The notes: generated from the sequence alone by a model not told the origin. DNA of 64,000 nt from Imhoffiella fuscus (GCF_042682685.1 NZ_JBHUHX010000004.1:124001-188000), one strand, 5' to 3'. Numbered from the stretch's first letter, positions 15,968 through 25,682 are shown. A program made the numbers and translations.

Positions 15968-18529
15968 TTGGTGAGAGCATCCGATCCAGCAACGGCGCAT
16001 GCCCGTCTTCCGTCTGACACAAGCGAGATTCAGCCCAAGGCAACGAAGCAGCCGAAGCGCCCCCCGTCTGAGCGCGCGCGGCGGCGTTTGGGTCGTGCGC
16101 CGTGCTCCGTCGTTGGATGGTTCCTGCACTTCTTGTCCAGTGCCTTCGGGCAGCCGCTGCAGATCCTGGTCATCGGTCTCGTCGGGGCGGCGGTCTTCGT
16201 CGACGTCACGCTGCCCGAGATGCCGGACGTCGAGACCCTGCGCAACGTCCAGTTCAAGGAACCGCTGCGCGTGTACGCATCGGATGGTGCCCTGATCTCC
16301 GAGTTCGGGATCCAGCGCCGCCGACCGGTTGCGCTCAAGGATGTGCCTCCGATCGTCATCCAGGCCTTTCTCGCCACCGAGGACAGCCGTTTCTTCGAGC
16401 ACCAAGGGGTTGACGCAGTCGGCATGGGGCGTGCGCTGCTCAGCTATCTGCAGACCGGCGCCAAGGCACAGGGTGCCAGCACCATCAGCATGCAGGTCAC
16501 GCGCAACTTCTTCCTCACGCCGGAGAAGACCTTCCAGCGCAAGCTGATGGAGGTGCTGCTGACGCTCCATGTGGAGCAGACCCTGACCAAGGAGGAGATC
16601 CTCGCGCTCTATCTGAACAAGATTTTCTTCGGGCATCGGGCCTATGGAATCAGCGCCGCTGCGGCGCTCTATTACGACAAGCCGCTCGATCGGCTGACCG
16701 TTGCCGAGGCGGCGATGCTGGCCGGTATTCCCAAGGCCCCCTCGGCCAATAATCCGACGACCAATCCCAAACGCGCGCTGGAGCGTCGCGATTACATCCT
16801 TGGACGCATGCTCGAACTGGGATACATCGGCCAGGAGGAATACGCGATCTCGATCGCGACGCCTGACATGGCGAGCCTGCACGCCCGCGAGCCGGACCTG
16901 GAGGCTGGCTATGTCGCCGAGATGGCGCGTGCCGAAATGCTTCGTTTCTATGGCGAGGACGCCATCAGCCAGGGCTATCGGGTGACCACCACCATCGACC
17001 CCCGTTTGCAGACGCAGGCCCAGGAGGCGGTGCGCACCTCCTTGAGGCAGTACGACCGACGTCATGGCTACCGTGGTCCCGAGGATGTGGTCCAGATCGC
17101 TGGCATGAGCGAAGACGACATGGACGCCTATCTCGCCAAGGCCATGGAGATCCCCGACCTGGTTCCTGCCTTGGTGACGCGGATGAGCGCGCGTGGGGCG
17201 GATCTCTATCTCGGTCAGGGCAAGCGTCTCTCGCTCGGCGCCAGGCAGCTCTCCTGGGCCCGTGGCAACCGCAATCTGGCGCGCTGGCGCGGCCCGAAAC
17301 GCCGCGCGTCCAACGCCGTCGCCGCAGGCGATCTGATTCGTCTCAAGGAGGACGGGAAGGGCGGTTGGACCCTGAGCCAGATTCCGGCCGTCGCCGGGGC
17401 TCTGATCTCCATCGATCCGCACGATGGGGCGGTGCGCGCCCTGGTCGGCGGCTACGCCTTTACCGACACTAAATTCAATCGCGCGGTCGATATGCGCCGC
17501 CAGCCGGGGTCCAGCTTCAAGCCCTTCGTCTACGCCGCCGCACTCTCCAGGGGATGGACCCCGGCGAGCCTTGTGAAGGATCAGGCCGTCAGGCTGCCTA
17601 GCCGCGAGCGCTGGCGTCCCAAGAACGCCGACCACAAGGAGCTGGGTCCCATTCGTCTGCGCAAGGCGCTGGCCCTCTCGCGCAACCTGGCCAGCATCAA
17701 TCTGCTACAGAGTCTCGGGATCGAGGAGGCCCAGTCGTACATCGGCCGGTTCGGGTTCGGCCCGGAGGCCATGCCCAAGGGACTGTCGATGGTGCTCGGC
17801 ACCGGGGAGCTCTCGCCGGTAAAACTGGCCGAGGGTTATGCGGTGTTCGCCAACGGCGGCTATCACGTCATCCCCTATTTCATCCAGCGGATCGAGGACG
17901 GCAACGGACGGGTCCTGTTCCAGGCCAACCCGCCGACCGCCTGTCTCGATTGCTGGTACAAGCGGGGGGCGGACTCCGCGACGACCCAGGGCCTCGATCC
18001 GGTGCGCCAGGCCGAGCGGATCATCGATCCGCGCACCGCCTTTCAGATGGCCTCTCTGCTGCGCGAGGTCGTCGAGCACGGCACCGGCCGACGCGCCTTG
18101 AAGCTCGATCGTCCCGATGTCGTCGGCAAGACGGGCACGACCAACGACGTTCGGGATTCCTGGTTCGCCGGATTTCAGGCGGATTTCGTCACCGTCGCCT
18201 GGATGGGCTTCGACGATTTCGGCAAGCTCGGTCGCGGTGAGGGCGGCGGCAAGGCCGCGCTCGGGATGTGGGTCGATTTCATGAAGCAGGCGCTGGATGG
18301 GCATCCGGTCGCGACGCTCGATCCGCCATCCGGTCTGATCGAGGTGCGTGTCGATCCGGCCCGCGGGGTGGAGACGAACGCCAAAAACGGGGTGCTGGAG
18401 TACGTTCAGGAGGAGTTCAGGCCGATGCAGGCCGAGTCGGAGCCGGTCGCGGTTGCGCCGTCCGCCTCCAGGCAATCCTCTGCCTCGGTCAAACGCTCGG
18501 CGCCCCGGGTGATGGACGATCTTTTCTGA
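15968..18529 (+). CDS. mrcA: bifunctional penicillin-binding protein 1A
   Basis: Class A PBP that polymerises and crosslinks peptidoglycan, anchored in the inner membrane by the hydrophobic segment at about 60-78. The transglycosylase domain has EDSRFFEHQGVD near 137-148 (catalytic Glu) and GASTISMQVTRN; an OB-like insert follows at about 380-470. The transpeptidase domain has SSFK near 515 (nucleophile Ser), the SRN motif in ALSRNLASIN and KTGT near 719. Length (853) fits PBP1A. The cytoplasmic tail is long and basic (about 55 residues). The frame starts at TTG 15968 and GTG 15971 follows directly; the GGAG at 15958 serves either. Unlike in many relatives, no pil genes are adjacent. Confidence 0.94.
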   Translation: MVRASDPATAHARLPSDTSEIQPKATKQPKRPPSERARRRLGRAPCSVVGWFLHFLSSAFGQPLQILVIGLVGAAVFVDVTLPEMPDVETLRNVQFKEPLRVYASDGALISEFGIQRRRPVALKDVPPIVIQAFLATEDSRFFEHQGVDAVGMGRALLSYLQTGAKAQGASTISMQVTRNFFLTPEKTFQRKLMEVLLTLHVEQTLTKEEILALYLNKIFFGHRAYGISAAAALYYDKPLDRLTVAEAAMLAGIPKAPSANNPTTNPKRALERRDYILGRMLELGYIGQEEYAISIATPDMASLHAREPDLEAGYVAEMARAEMLRFYGEDAISQGYRVTTTIDPRLQTQAQEAVRTSLRQYDRRHGYRGPEDVVQIAGMSEDDMDAYLAKAMEIPDLVPALVTRMSARGADLYLGQGKRLSLGARQLSWARGNRNLARWRGPKRRASNAVAAGDLIRLKEDGKGGWTLSQIPAVAGALISIDPHDGAVRALVGGYAFTDTKFNRAVDMRRQPGSSFKPFVYAAALSRGWTPASLVKDQAVRLPSRERWRPKNADHKELGPIRLRKALALSRNLASINLLQSLGIEEAQSYIGRFGFGPEAMPKGLSMVLGTGELSPVKLAEGYAVFANGGYHVIPYFIQRIEDGNGRVLFQANPPTACLDCWYKRGADSATTQGLDPVRQAERIIDPRTAFQMASLLREVVEHGTGRRALKLDRPDVVGKTGTTNDVRDSWFAGFQADFVTVAWMGFDDFGKLGRGEGGGKAALGMWVDFMKQALDGHPVATLDPPSGLIEVRVDPARGVETNAKNGVLEYVQEEFRPMQAESEPVAVAPSASRQSSASVKRSAPRVMDDLF

Positions 18530-18657
18530 GTCCGCTGGCGTCGAGGTCGATGCGAATCCCGGTTTGACTGGGGGCGTGGGGCCATTTGTGTCTTGAGCTT
18601 GTTTGAATCTCGCGTCCGCAGCGGTAGACTCTCAATCTTTTCACCCAACCACCATCA

Positions 18658-19872
18658 ATGAGGTCCTCCGTGGTCGCCCCCGAGTCAGATTTCCACCGCA
18701 TCAAGCGGTTGCCGCCCTACGTCTTCAATATCGTCAACGAATTGAAGGCCGAGGCACGAGCGCGGGGGGAGGACATCATCGATTTCGGCATGGGGAATCC
18801 CGACCAGCCGACCCCCCAGCACATCGTCGACAAGCTGGTCGAGGCATCGGCCCGCAAGGATACCCACCGTTATTCGGTGTCGCGTGGTATTCCGCGCCTG
18901 CGTCGCGCTATCTGTCACTGGTACCGCGATCGTTTCGACGTGCATCTGGACCCGGAGACCGAGGCGATCGTCACCATCGGCTCCAAGGAGGGTCTGGCCC
19001 ATCTGGCGCTCGCCACCATGAGCGCCGGGGATACGGTTCTGGTTCCCAACCCGGCCTATCCGATCCATCCCTATGGCTTCATCATCGCCGGGGCCGACGT
19101 GCGCCATGTGCGACTGACGCCTGAGGTCGATTTCTTCGAGGAGCTGCTGAAGGCGATCCAGGAGTCCTGGCCCAAGCCCAAGATGCTGGTCATCAACTTC
19201 CCCGGCAATCCGACCACCCAATGCGTCGAGCTGGATTTCTTCCAGAAGGTCATCGACATCGCCAGCGAGCACGGCATCTGGGTGGTGCACGACATCGCCT
19301 ATGGCGACATCGCCTTCGACGGCTATAAGCCGCCATCGATCCTGCAGGTTCCGGGGGCGAAGGAGATCGCCGTCGAATTCTTCTCCATGTCCAAGAGCTA
19401 CAACATGCCCGGCTGGCGTGTCGGCTTCATGTGCGGCAACAAGACCCTGGTCTCGGCGCTCGCGCGCATCAAATCCTATCTGGATTACGGCACCTTCACG
19501 CCGATCCAGATCGCGGCCATCGCCGCCCTGGAGGGACCGCAGGATTGCGTGCGCGAGATCAGCGACATGTATCAGAGCCGGCGCGACGTGCTCTGTTCGG
19601 GTCTCAACGCGGCGGGCTGGCCGATCGAGCCACCCAAGGCCACCATGTTCGCCTGGGCTCCGATCCCGGAACCGTATCGCCACATGGGCTCGCTCGAATT
19701 CTCCAAAAAGCTCCTGCGCGAGGCCAAGGTGGCCGTATCGCCCGGAATCGGTTTCGGCGAATACGGCGACACCCACGTCCGTTTCGGCCTGATCGAAAAC
19801 GAGCACCGCATCCGTCAGGCCGTTCGTGGCATCAAGGAGATGTTCCGCCGGGATTCGCGCGCAGGGGCCTGA
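18658..19872 (+). CDS. alaC: alanine-forming aminotransferase AlaC
   Basis: A PLP-dependent fold-type I aminotransferase of 404 residues that makes alanine from pyruvate and glutamate. It shows DFGMGNPDQPTP near the N-terminus, NFPGNPTTQCV, and the PLP-lysine motif SMSKSYNMPGWRVGF with K246, all typical of AlaC rather than the aspartate enzymes. It precedes hom at 147 bases, a gene order common in gammaproteobacteria. ATG 18658 is listed; GTG 18670, which has AGG six bases upstream, is an equally good start and would remove four residues. A strong hairpin follows the stop. Confidence 0.93.
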   Translation: MRSSVVAPESDFHRIKRLPPYVFNIVNELKAEARARGEDIIDFGMGNPDQPTPQHIVDKLVEASARKDTHRYSVSRGIPRLRRAICHWYRDRFDVHLDPETEAIVTIGSKEGLAHLALATMSAGDTVLVPNPAYPIHPYGFIIAGADVRHVRLTPEVDFFEELLKAIQESWPKPKMLVINFPGNPTTQCVELDFFQKVIDIASEHGIWVVHDIAYGDIAFDGYKPPSILQVPGAKEIAVEFFSMSKSYNMPGWRVGFMCGNKTLVSALARIKSYLDYGTFTPIQIAAIAALEGPQDCVREISDMYQSRRDVLCSGLNAAGWPIEPPKATMFAWAPIPEPYRHMGSLEFSKKLLREAKVAVSPGIGFGEYGDTHVRFGLIENEHRIRQAVRGIKEMFRRDSRAGA

Positions 19873-19911
19873 TCCCGCATTCTGAAATTTGGAACCGCGA
19901 AGGTTCGTGCC

Positions 19912-19940
19912 GCCTGGCATGCCGAAGCTGCATGCCAGGC
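19912..19940 (+). terminator. strong hairpin between alaC and hom
   Basis: An 11-bp perfect stem (GCCTGGCATGC / GCATGCCAGGC) with a 7-base loop, 40 bases after alaC and 79 before hom. There is no U-tract after it, so it may be a Rho-dependent boundary, an mRNA-stability hairpin or an attenuator for hom. Confidence 0.5.
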
Positions 19941-20018
19941 CATGTGGCGCGCGTCCCCGACGGGAGTGCCTACGGGGTGACGTCTTTGCGGTCCATCAAG
20001 GCTATTGAGGTGAGATGA

Positions 20019-21335
20019 ATGGAACCGGTGAAGGTCGGATTGTTGGGTCTTGGGACGGTCGGCGGTGGGACGGTCGATGTCCTGACCTCGAACGCGGCCG
20101 AGATCGCGCGACGCGCCGGGCGCGGCATCGAGATCGCATTCGCTGCGGCGCGTGAATATCGCCCCGAGACCATCAGTGGACTGGATCGCATCGGTCGAAT
20201 CGGCGACGACGCCTTCGCCGTGGTCGAAGATCCGGAGATCGAGATCGTCATTGAGTTGATCGGGGGCTATTCCCCGGCACGCGAGCTGGTGCTCAAGGCG
20301 ATCGAAAACGGTAAGCACGTGGTGACCGCCAACAAGGCGCTGATCGCCAAGCACGGCAACGAGATCTTTGCGGCGGCGCGCGAGCGTGGTGTGGTGGTGG
20401 GATTCGAGGCGGCGGTTGCCGGCGGTATTCCCATCATCAAGGCGCTGCGCGAGGGTTTGGCCGCCAATCACATCGAATGGATCGCCGGCATCATCAACGG
20501 CACCGGCAACTTCATTCTCACCGAGATGCGCGACAAGGGCCGCGATTTTGCCGACGTGTTGGCCGAGGCCCAGGCGCTGGGCTATGCCGAGGCGGATCCG
20601 ACCTTCGATGTCGAGGGTATCGACGCCGCGCACAAGCTCACCATCATGGGCTCGCTGGCCTTCGGCATTCCCTTGCAGTTCGAGCGGTGTTTCACCGAGG
20701 GGATCTCCAAGATCGGCGCGATGGATGTCGTCTATGCCGCCGAGCTGGGCTACCGGATCAAGCATCTGGGAATCGCCCGGCGTTCCGAGACCGGGATCGA
20801 GTTGCGGGTGCATCCGACCCTGGTCCCGGAGCGGCGTCTGTTGGCCAATGTCGAAGGGGTCATGAACGCGGTGCTGGTCAAGGGCGATGCCGTGGGACCG
20901 ACGCTCTATTACGGCGCCGGCGCCGGCGCGCTGCCGACCGCATCCGCCGTGGTCGCGGATCTGGTCGATGTGGTGCGCGGTCTCACCACCGATCCGAACA
21001 ATCGCGTACCCCATCTCGGCTTTCAGCCGGACGCACTGGCCGATACGCCGGTGCTGCGCATCGAGGAGGTCGAAACCGCCTATTACCTGCGGATCTCCGC
21101 GCTGGATCAGCCGGGCGTCATGGCCCGCATCGCCAGCATCCTCGGCGAGCAGGGCATCAGTATCGAGGCCATCAAGCAGAAGGAGCCTGGAGAGGGCGAG
21201 ACCTATGTGACGATGGTGATGCTGACTCACCGTGTGCTCGAAGGCCGCATGAACGAGGCGCTTTCCCGCATCGAGGCGCTCGATTCCGTGCAGGAACCGG
21301 TCATGAGGATCCGCATGGAAACCCTGTCGGGCTAA
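20019..21335 (+). CDS. hom: homoserine dehydrogenase (monofunctional)
   Basis: Reduces aspartate-semialdehyde to homoserine in threonine/methionine synthesis. The 438 residues begin with a Rossmann GLGTVGGGTV motif, contain VTANKALIAKHG, AAVAGGIPIIKALREGLAAN and GIINGTGNFILTEM with the following YAEADPTFDVEGIDAAHKL signature, and end in an ACT domain (about 350-425, LRISALDQPGVMARIAS) that probably senses threonine. In many relatives thrC follows directly; here a diguanylate cyclase gene follows at 33 bases, so thrC must be elsewhere. ATG 20019 follows GAGGTGAGATGA, a good ribosome binding site. Confidence 0.96.
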   Translation: MEPVKVGLLGLGTVGGGTVDVLTSNAAEIARRAGRGIEIAFAAAREYRPETISGLDRIGRIGDDAFAVVEDPEIEIVIELIGGYSPARELVLKAIENGKHVVTANKALIAKHGNEIFAAARERGVVVGFEAAVAGGIPIIKALREGLAANHIEWIAGIINGTGNFILTEMRDKGRDFADVLAEAQALGYAEADPTFDVEGIDAAHKLTIMGSLAFGIPLQFERCFTEGISKIGAMDVVYAAELGYRIKHLGIARRSETGIELRVHPTLVPERRLLANVEGVMNAVLVKGDAVGPTLYYGAGAGALPTASAVVADLVDVVRGLTTDPNNRVPHLGFQPDALADTPVLRIEEVETAYYLRISALDQPGVMARIASILGEQGISIEAIKQKEPGEGETYVTMVMLTHRVLEGRMNEALSRIEALDSVQEPVMRIRMETLSG

Positions 21336-21368
21336 ATGTCGACGGGTCGGGCGCGGTAGCCCGCGACA

Positions 21369-23588
21369 GTGAGATACCTCTTCGCGGTCCTATTGACGCT
21401 GATCTCTTGGTCTCACTGGCAATCGTGCTGGGCGGGTGCCGAGATCGAGGTGGATCAGGGCTGGGAATATCGCTGGGGGGATTCACCCTTCACGGCGGAT
21501 GGGATTCCGGTGTGGACGCAGGAGACGGGCGCGGATCGATGGTCCCCCATTGCCTTTCCATCCAATCCGCCGGGGCGCGGGTCGCGGACGAATGTCTGGT
21601 ACCGCGTTATCCTGCCGGACGGGGATTGGCGCGATCCGGTGCTCTATGTCTTCAGCGTCGATCTGATCGTCGAGGTCTATCTCGATGGACGCAAGATCTA
21701 CCAGTTCGGCCATTTCGATGATGCGGGCAAGGGGCGGTTCGAGGGCTGGCCCTGGCACATGATTCCGCTGCCGGTCGGTTGCTCGGGAAAGCCCCTCTAT
21801 TTTCGTCTCTATTCCGATTATATGGATATCGGTCTATGGGGGCAGGTCCGAATCATGGAGCGGGTGGATCTCTTTCAGGAGATTCTTCGCAACTCGATCG
21901 AGCGTCTGATCACCAGCGGTTTTTCGATTTTGATCGCCTTCCTGTCGTTGATCTTCGGGTTATTTAATCGGGGTCGCGGCAACTTCATCGCCATTGCGCT
22001 CTTTTCTCTGGCGTCCGGCTGCCTGGTGCTCAGCGGCAGCCAGCTCAATCTCCTGCTCATCGACCGACCCCTGTTCTGGGATTACATGGGCGCGATCGGC
22101 TATTTCACGATTCCAGTGGCCATGGCCATCTTGCTGGAGCGCTGGCTGAAGCCGGCTCGGGTGTTGTTGGTGAGCGTGATCTGGAGGTTCCATCTCCTCT
22201 ATCTGATTGGGGCTGTCGGGCTATCGCTGATGGGCCTGGTGTCGCTTGCCGATACCTATCCGCTTTTCGATGGATGCTTCGCGATCAGCTTGACCCTGTT
22301 GCTGATCCCGGCGGCGCAGGTTGCTGCGCGCGGTAGCACCGATCATAAGGCGATCCTGACGGCTTACGCCGTGCTGAGTCTGCTGCTCCTGCTCGATATG
22401 GCGGTCGCGCATAATCTGGTGAGGTGGTTTCAGGTGCCGGTCGCCTGGGGGGCGCTCGCATTCTCGCTGGCGATCGTCATCATCTCCTTGCGTCACTATG
22501 CGCGCACCCAAACGGCCTTGCGGGCGATGAACGTCTCCCTGGAGCATGAAGTCAGGAAGCGCACGGCCGCGCTCGCCAGACTGGTGCGCCGCGAGCGGCA
22601 ACGAGCGAAGATGCTTGGAATCGAGAATCAGAAGCGTGCGGAACTCGAAAAAATACTCTCCGATCTTCAGAACAGTGGCGGGGTGAGTGAGGCGAATGAG
22701 ATCCTGATCCACTGTCTTCCGGCGCTCTGTCGACCCCTTGCCGGGGCCTATTACCAGCGCGATGAGCGCGAAGGCGCCTATCGTCTGCTGGACTTATGGC
22801 TCGATCCCTCTGGCCCGGATAGAGCGCAGCCGCCCGCGTTGGTTCCGGTCACTGAGGTGTTTCGTCTGTTGTCCGACGACAACCACTGGCGCCTTTCAGT
22901 CCTCTATGAGGATCCTCGCCATGGCGAACGCGAATTGGGCATGCTCTGGCTGCGGATACCGGAGGCCCGGGGCGACGGAGAACTTTCGGATACCGGAACC
23001 CCATGGCGACAGCTCATCGAGCTGGGCCTGGAGAAGATCGGTCTCGTCTTCTCGCAGCTGAGCCTGCATTCGGAGCTTCGCCGGCTGTCCTATGAGGATG
23101 GTCTGACCGGGGTCAAGAATCGCCGTTTCCTCGACGAGGTGTTCGAGCGCGAGACCGCGCTGGCCAAGAGGCACGGGCGCTCCCTGTCGGTCATCATGTG
23201 CGACGTCGACCTTTTCAAGCGTTTCAACGACACCTATGGCCATGCCGCCGGCGATATCGTGCTCAAGCGGCTCGCCGCGCTCCTCGCGAGCGTCTTTCGC
23301 CAAACCGACCTGGTCTGCCGTTACGGCGGCGAGGAATTCTGCGTCCTGATGCCCGGGACGCAGGCCAAGGATTGCCGACAACGCGCCGAGGACCTGCGGC
23401 AGCGCGTCGAGTCGGAGTCCTTCGAGTACGAGGGGCACTCGCTTGGACCAATCACCGTTTCTGTCGGAATCGCCGTCTGGCCCGAGATGCCGATCGCGCC
23501 CGAGACGCTGATCCTGTTCGCGGACCAGGCGCTCTATCGAGCCAAGCAGTCGGGGCGGAATCGGGTCGAAATCTACATTGACCGCTGA
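21369..23588 (+). CDS. membrane diguanylate cyclase with 7TMR-DISM-type sensor
   Basis: A 739-residue protein made from GTG 21369. It has a signal peptide (MRYLFAVLLTLISWSHWQSCWA), a periplasmic beta-rich domain to about 175 resembling a galactose-binding/7TMR-DISM extracellular domain (SNPPGRGSRTNVWYRV), about seven membrane segments from 178 to 375, a coiled coil at about 380-435, a degenerate sensor region, and a C-terminal GGDEF domain. The active-site motif is GGEEF at 653-657, with the I-site RQTD at 644-647, so c-di-GMP synthesis with product inhibition is expected. It starts 33 bases after hom and may be read from the same mRNA. The ligand sensed is unknown. Confidence 0.9.
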   Translation: MRYLFAVLLTLISWSHWQSCWAGAEIEVDQGWEYRWGDSPFTADGIPVWTQETGADRWSPIAFPSNPPGRGSRTNVWYRVILPDGDWRDPVLYVFSVDLIVEVYLDGRKIYQFGHFDDAGKGRFEGWPWHMIPLPVGCSGKPLYFRLYSDYMDIGLWGQVRIMERVDLFQEILRNSIERLITSGFSILIAFLSLIFGLFNRGRGNFIAIALFSLASGCLVLSGSQLNLLLIDRPLFWDYMGAIGYFTIPVAMAILLERWLKPARVLLVSVIWRFHLLYLIGAVGLSLMGLVSLADTYPLFDGCFAISLTLLLIPAAQVAARGSTDHKAILTAYAVLSLLLLLDMAVAHNLVRWFQVPVAWGALAFSLAIVIISLRHYARTQTALRAMNVSLEHEVRKRTAALARLVRRERQRAKMLGIENQKRAELEKILSDLQNSGGVSEANEILIHCLPALCRPLAGAYYQRDEREGAYRLLDLWLDPSGPDRAQPPALVPVTEVFRLLSDDNHWRLSVLYEDPRHGERELGMLWLRIPEARGDGELSDTGTPWRQLIELGLEKIGLVFSQLSLHSELRRLSYEDGLTGVKNRRFLDEVFERETALAKRHGRSLSVIMCDVDLFKRFNDTYGHAAGDIVLKRLAALLASVFRQTDLVCRYGGEEFCVLMPGTQAKDCRQRAEDLRQRVESESFEYEGHSLGPITVSVGIAVWPEMPIAPETLILFADQALYRAKQSGRNRVEIYIDR

Positions 23589-23624
23589 TCGGCGGCTTCC
23601 GTCCTCTCTGCGTTCGAGTCGCGC

Positions 23625-24188
23625 TCAGACGTCCCGCCGTTTGTAGCCGCTGATCATGCCGGCGATGAGGTTCTCGCCATGGGCGAGGCTGGAGAAGAGC
23701 ACGCCGCCCACATGGGCCAGGATCAGGCCAAGCGAGAGGAAGGCGAAGAACTCGTGGACCTCTTCCAGCTCTTCGCCTGCGAATCCGCGCGCATCGACGA
23801 GCGAGAGCCCCGTCAGTCCGGTCGCCCCGATGCTGATCAGGAGCGCCAGGATCATGGCGCCGCCCGCCGGGTTGTGTCCGAGGTAGCGTGGTGCGCGGAA
23901 GGCGATGGCGTCCTTGAGATAGGCGAGCACCGCACCCGGTCCGCGCACGAAGTCGGTGAAGCGTGCGTGGCGGGTTCCGATCAGACCCCAGAGGATACGT
24001 ACCCCGATGAGTCCGAGCGCCAGGTAGCCCGCCCAGATGTGGACGCCGAGCAGTTCGTCCTCGACGATGAAGGCCGTTGCGAAGGCGGCGACCAGGGTCC
24101 AGTGGAAGACCCTGACCAATGGGTCCCAGACTCGGACCCGTGTTTCGGGTTGCGGATCGGTTTTGGCTTGAGCGATGTCTGTATTCAT
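23625..24188 (-). CDS. cytochrome b561-type membrane protein
   Basis: A 187-residue b-type cytochrome with about four hydrophobic segments. Candidate heme-ligand His are in VFHWTL, LGVHIWAGYLALG, LEEVHEFFAF and LILAHVGGVLF, the pattern of the CybB/HyaC-like cytochrome b561 family that passes electrons between quinone and periplasmic partners. A short basic tail (GYKRRDV) ends it. It lies 195 bases downstream of rsgA on the same strand, with a long hairpin between. A small cytochrome c gene sits on the far side of rsgA and might be its partner; that is only proximity. Confidence 0.87.
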   Translation of the reverse strand: MNTDIAQAKTDPQPETRVRVWDPLVRVFHWTLVAAFATAFIVEDELLGVHIWAGYLALGLIGVRILWGLIGTRHARFTDFVRGPGAVLAYLKDAIAFRAPRYLGHNPAGGAMILALLISIGATGLTGLSLVDARGFAGEELEEVHEFFAFLSLGLILAHVGGVLFSSLAHGENLIAGMISGYKRRDV

Positions 24189-24267
24189 GGATGGGATTCC
24201 TCGATGGATGTGGGGGTGATCGCGTTCGCTGATGTACGCGACCTGGGGTCACGATAGGGGATGACCC

Positions 24268-24306
24268 CTGACCGAGCGCTATCGGGGACTGTCAGCGTTC
24301 GGTCAG
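24268..24306 (-). terminator. long hairpin after rsgA
   Basis: A 13-bp stem (CTGACCGAGCGCT with AGCGTTCGGTCAG, one G-U pair) closes a 13-base loop. It lies in the gap between the end of rsgA (24383) and the start of the cytochrome b561 gene (24188), and probably separates the two minus-strand transcripts. Confidence 0.5.
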
Positions 24307-24382
24307 TCGAGGAGGAGATGAGCGGGGTGGGTGTGGGGCTGTGCGCCAATCCCTGGCACTCTGCGTTGTCGTGCGTGCGCGG

Positions 24383-25393
24383 TCAGCCTGTCGGCTGTTT
24401 GAGCCCGAGTAGATGATGGAAGTTGGCCAGACGCTCGGGTGCGATGGATCCCGACTCCACGGCCTCGCGGATGGCGCAGTCCGGCTCATGGGCGTGATCG
24501 CAGTCGGTGAAGCGGCATTGGCCGATGTGGGGTTTGAATTCGCGGAATCCCCGATGCAGCCCATCTCGGTCGATGGCCCCGAGTCGGAAGCTGCGCACTC
24601 CGGGCGAATCGATCAGCGATCCGTCTCCCGACAGCCGGTAGCAGGTCGCCGCCGAGGTGGTGTGACGGCCGAGCCCGGTGGCCTTGGAGAGTCGACCGAT
24701 CTGGATCTCACGATCCGGTAGCAACGCCTTGACCAGCGAGGATTTTCCGACCCCCGACTGACCGACCAGGATGCTGGTCTCGCGCGCCAGACGGGCGATC
24801 AGCTGGCCGAGCGATTCGGGCTCGCGCAGGCTGACCCAATGGGTCTCGTAACCGATGGCGGCATAATGCGAGAACTGCGTCTTGAAGGCCACCTGGGCGT
24901 CTGCGTCCAGCAGGTCCATCTTGTTGCCGACGATCATCGCCTCGACCCCCATCAGCTCGGCTGCGACCAGATATTGGTCGACCAGATAGCCGCTGGGTGC
25001 GGGCTCGGGTGCGATCAGGATCACCAGGCGGGTGAGGTTCGCCGCCAGCGGTTTGTCCCGTCCGTTGAAATCCGGGCGGCTGAGCAGGGTCGTGCGCGGC
25101 TGGATGGCGGTGACCACGCCCTGACCTTCGCCCGTCACCTGCCAAACCACGCGGTCGCCGCACACCGGGTGCCCGATGTTCTGGCGCGAGAGGCAGTGGA
25201 CGATCTGTCCCTTATCGTCCTCTACGGCTAGGTTGGCTCCGTGCCGAACCACGACCCGGCCTTCTTGGGGCTCGGATTCGGCATCGGATTCGGCCAGCAC
25301 CGCGTCCGTTCGGGCCGCGAGCCGTTCGCGACGCCGTTCCTGGATGGTGCGGATGCGCTCGATCTGTCGTTCGGAAAGCCGACGCTTTGGCAT
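24383..25393 (-). CDS. rsgA: ribosome small-subunit GTPase RsgA
   Basis: A circularly permuted GTPase that acts late in 30S ribosome maturation. The 336 residues show an N-terminal basic helix, an OB fold (about 45-105), the G motifs in permuted order (NKMD for G4, GQSGVGKSS for G1, DSPG for G3), and a C-terminal zinc knuckle with C...CRFTDCDHAHEPDC. Length is normal. It starts four bases after the stop of a small cytochrome c gene, so it is cotranscribed with it, and it is divergent from orn as in E. coli. Confidence 0.96.
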   Translation of the reverse strand: MPKRRLSERQIERIRTIQERRRERLAARTDAVLAESDAESEPQEGRVVVRHGANLAVEDDKGQIVHCLSRQNIGHPVCGDRVVWQVTGEGQGVVTAIQPRTTLLSRPDFNGRDKPLAANLTRLVILIAPEPAPSGYLVDQYLVAAELMGVEAMIVGNKMDLLDADAQVAFKTQFSHYAAIGYETHWVSLREPESLGQLIARLARETSILVGQSGVGKSSLVKALLPDREIQIGRLSKATGLGRHTTSAATCYRLSGDGSLIDSPGVRSFRLGAIDRDGLHRGFREFKPHIGQCRFTDCDHAHEPDCAIREAVESGSIAPERLANFHHLLGLKQPTG

Positions 25394-25397
25394 CGGA

Positions 25398-25682
25398 TCA
25401 GTGCGCGAAGTGGTAGAACTGCTGATTCAGATAGCTAGCGACCTGGTCGACGTCCTCGTCGAACCATTGGAGTCCCAGATCGAGCTCGCAGCGCTGAACC
25501 TGGGTCTTGAGTCCCTCGATCGAGGTGATCTTGTGGTCCGTTCGGGTGTAGACCTCGCTGCCGTGACAGCCGAGACAGTTGTTCTTGTAGAGCGTTTCGG
25601 CCGATTCTTCGGCGCTCGCGTCGACGGCACAGACGAGCAGTCCGGCGCAGGCAAGGATGCGGAGATGATGGCGTTGGGTCAT
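25398..25682 (-). CDS. small periplasmic c-type cytochrome without a methionine ligand
   Basis: A 94-residue protein with a signal peptide (to about residue 24, ACAGLLVCAVDASA) and one heme-binding CLGCH motif near 36-40. The mature part of about 70 residues contains no Met at all, so the usual His/Met coordination is not possible; one of the His at TDHK or YHFAH may be the sixth ligand, or the iron is five-coordinate. One extra Cys occurs in QRCELD. It is upstream of and nearly abuts rsgA (four bases). The electron-transfer partner is unknown; a cytochrome b561 gene lies beyond rsgA. Confidence 0.85.
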   Translation of the reverse strand: MTQRHHLRILACAGLLVCAVDASAEESAETLYKNNCLGCHGSEVYTRTDHKITSIEGLKTQVQRCELDLGLQWFDEDVDQVASYLNQQFYHFAH

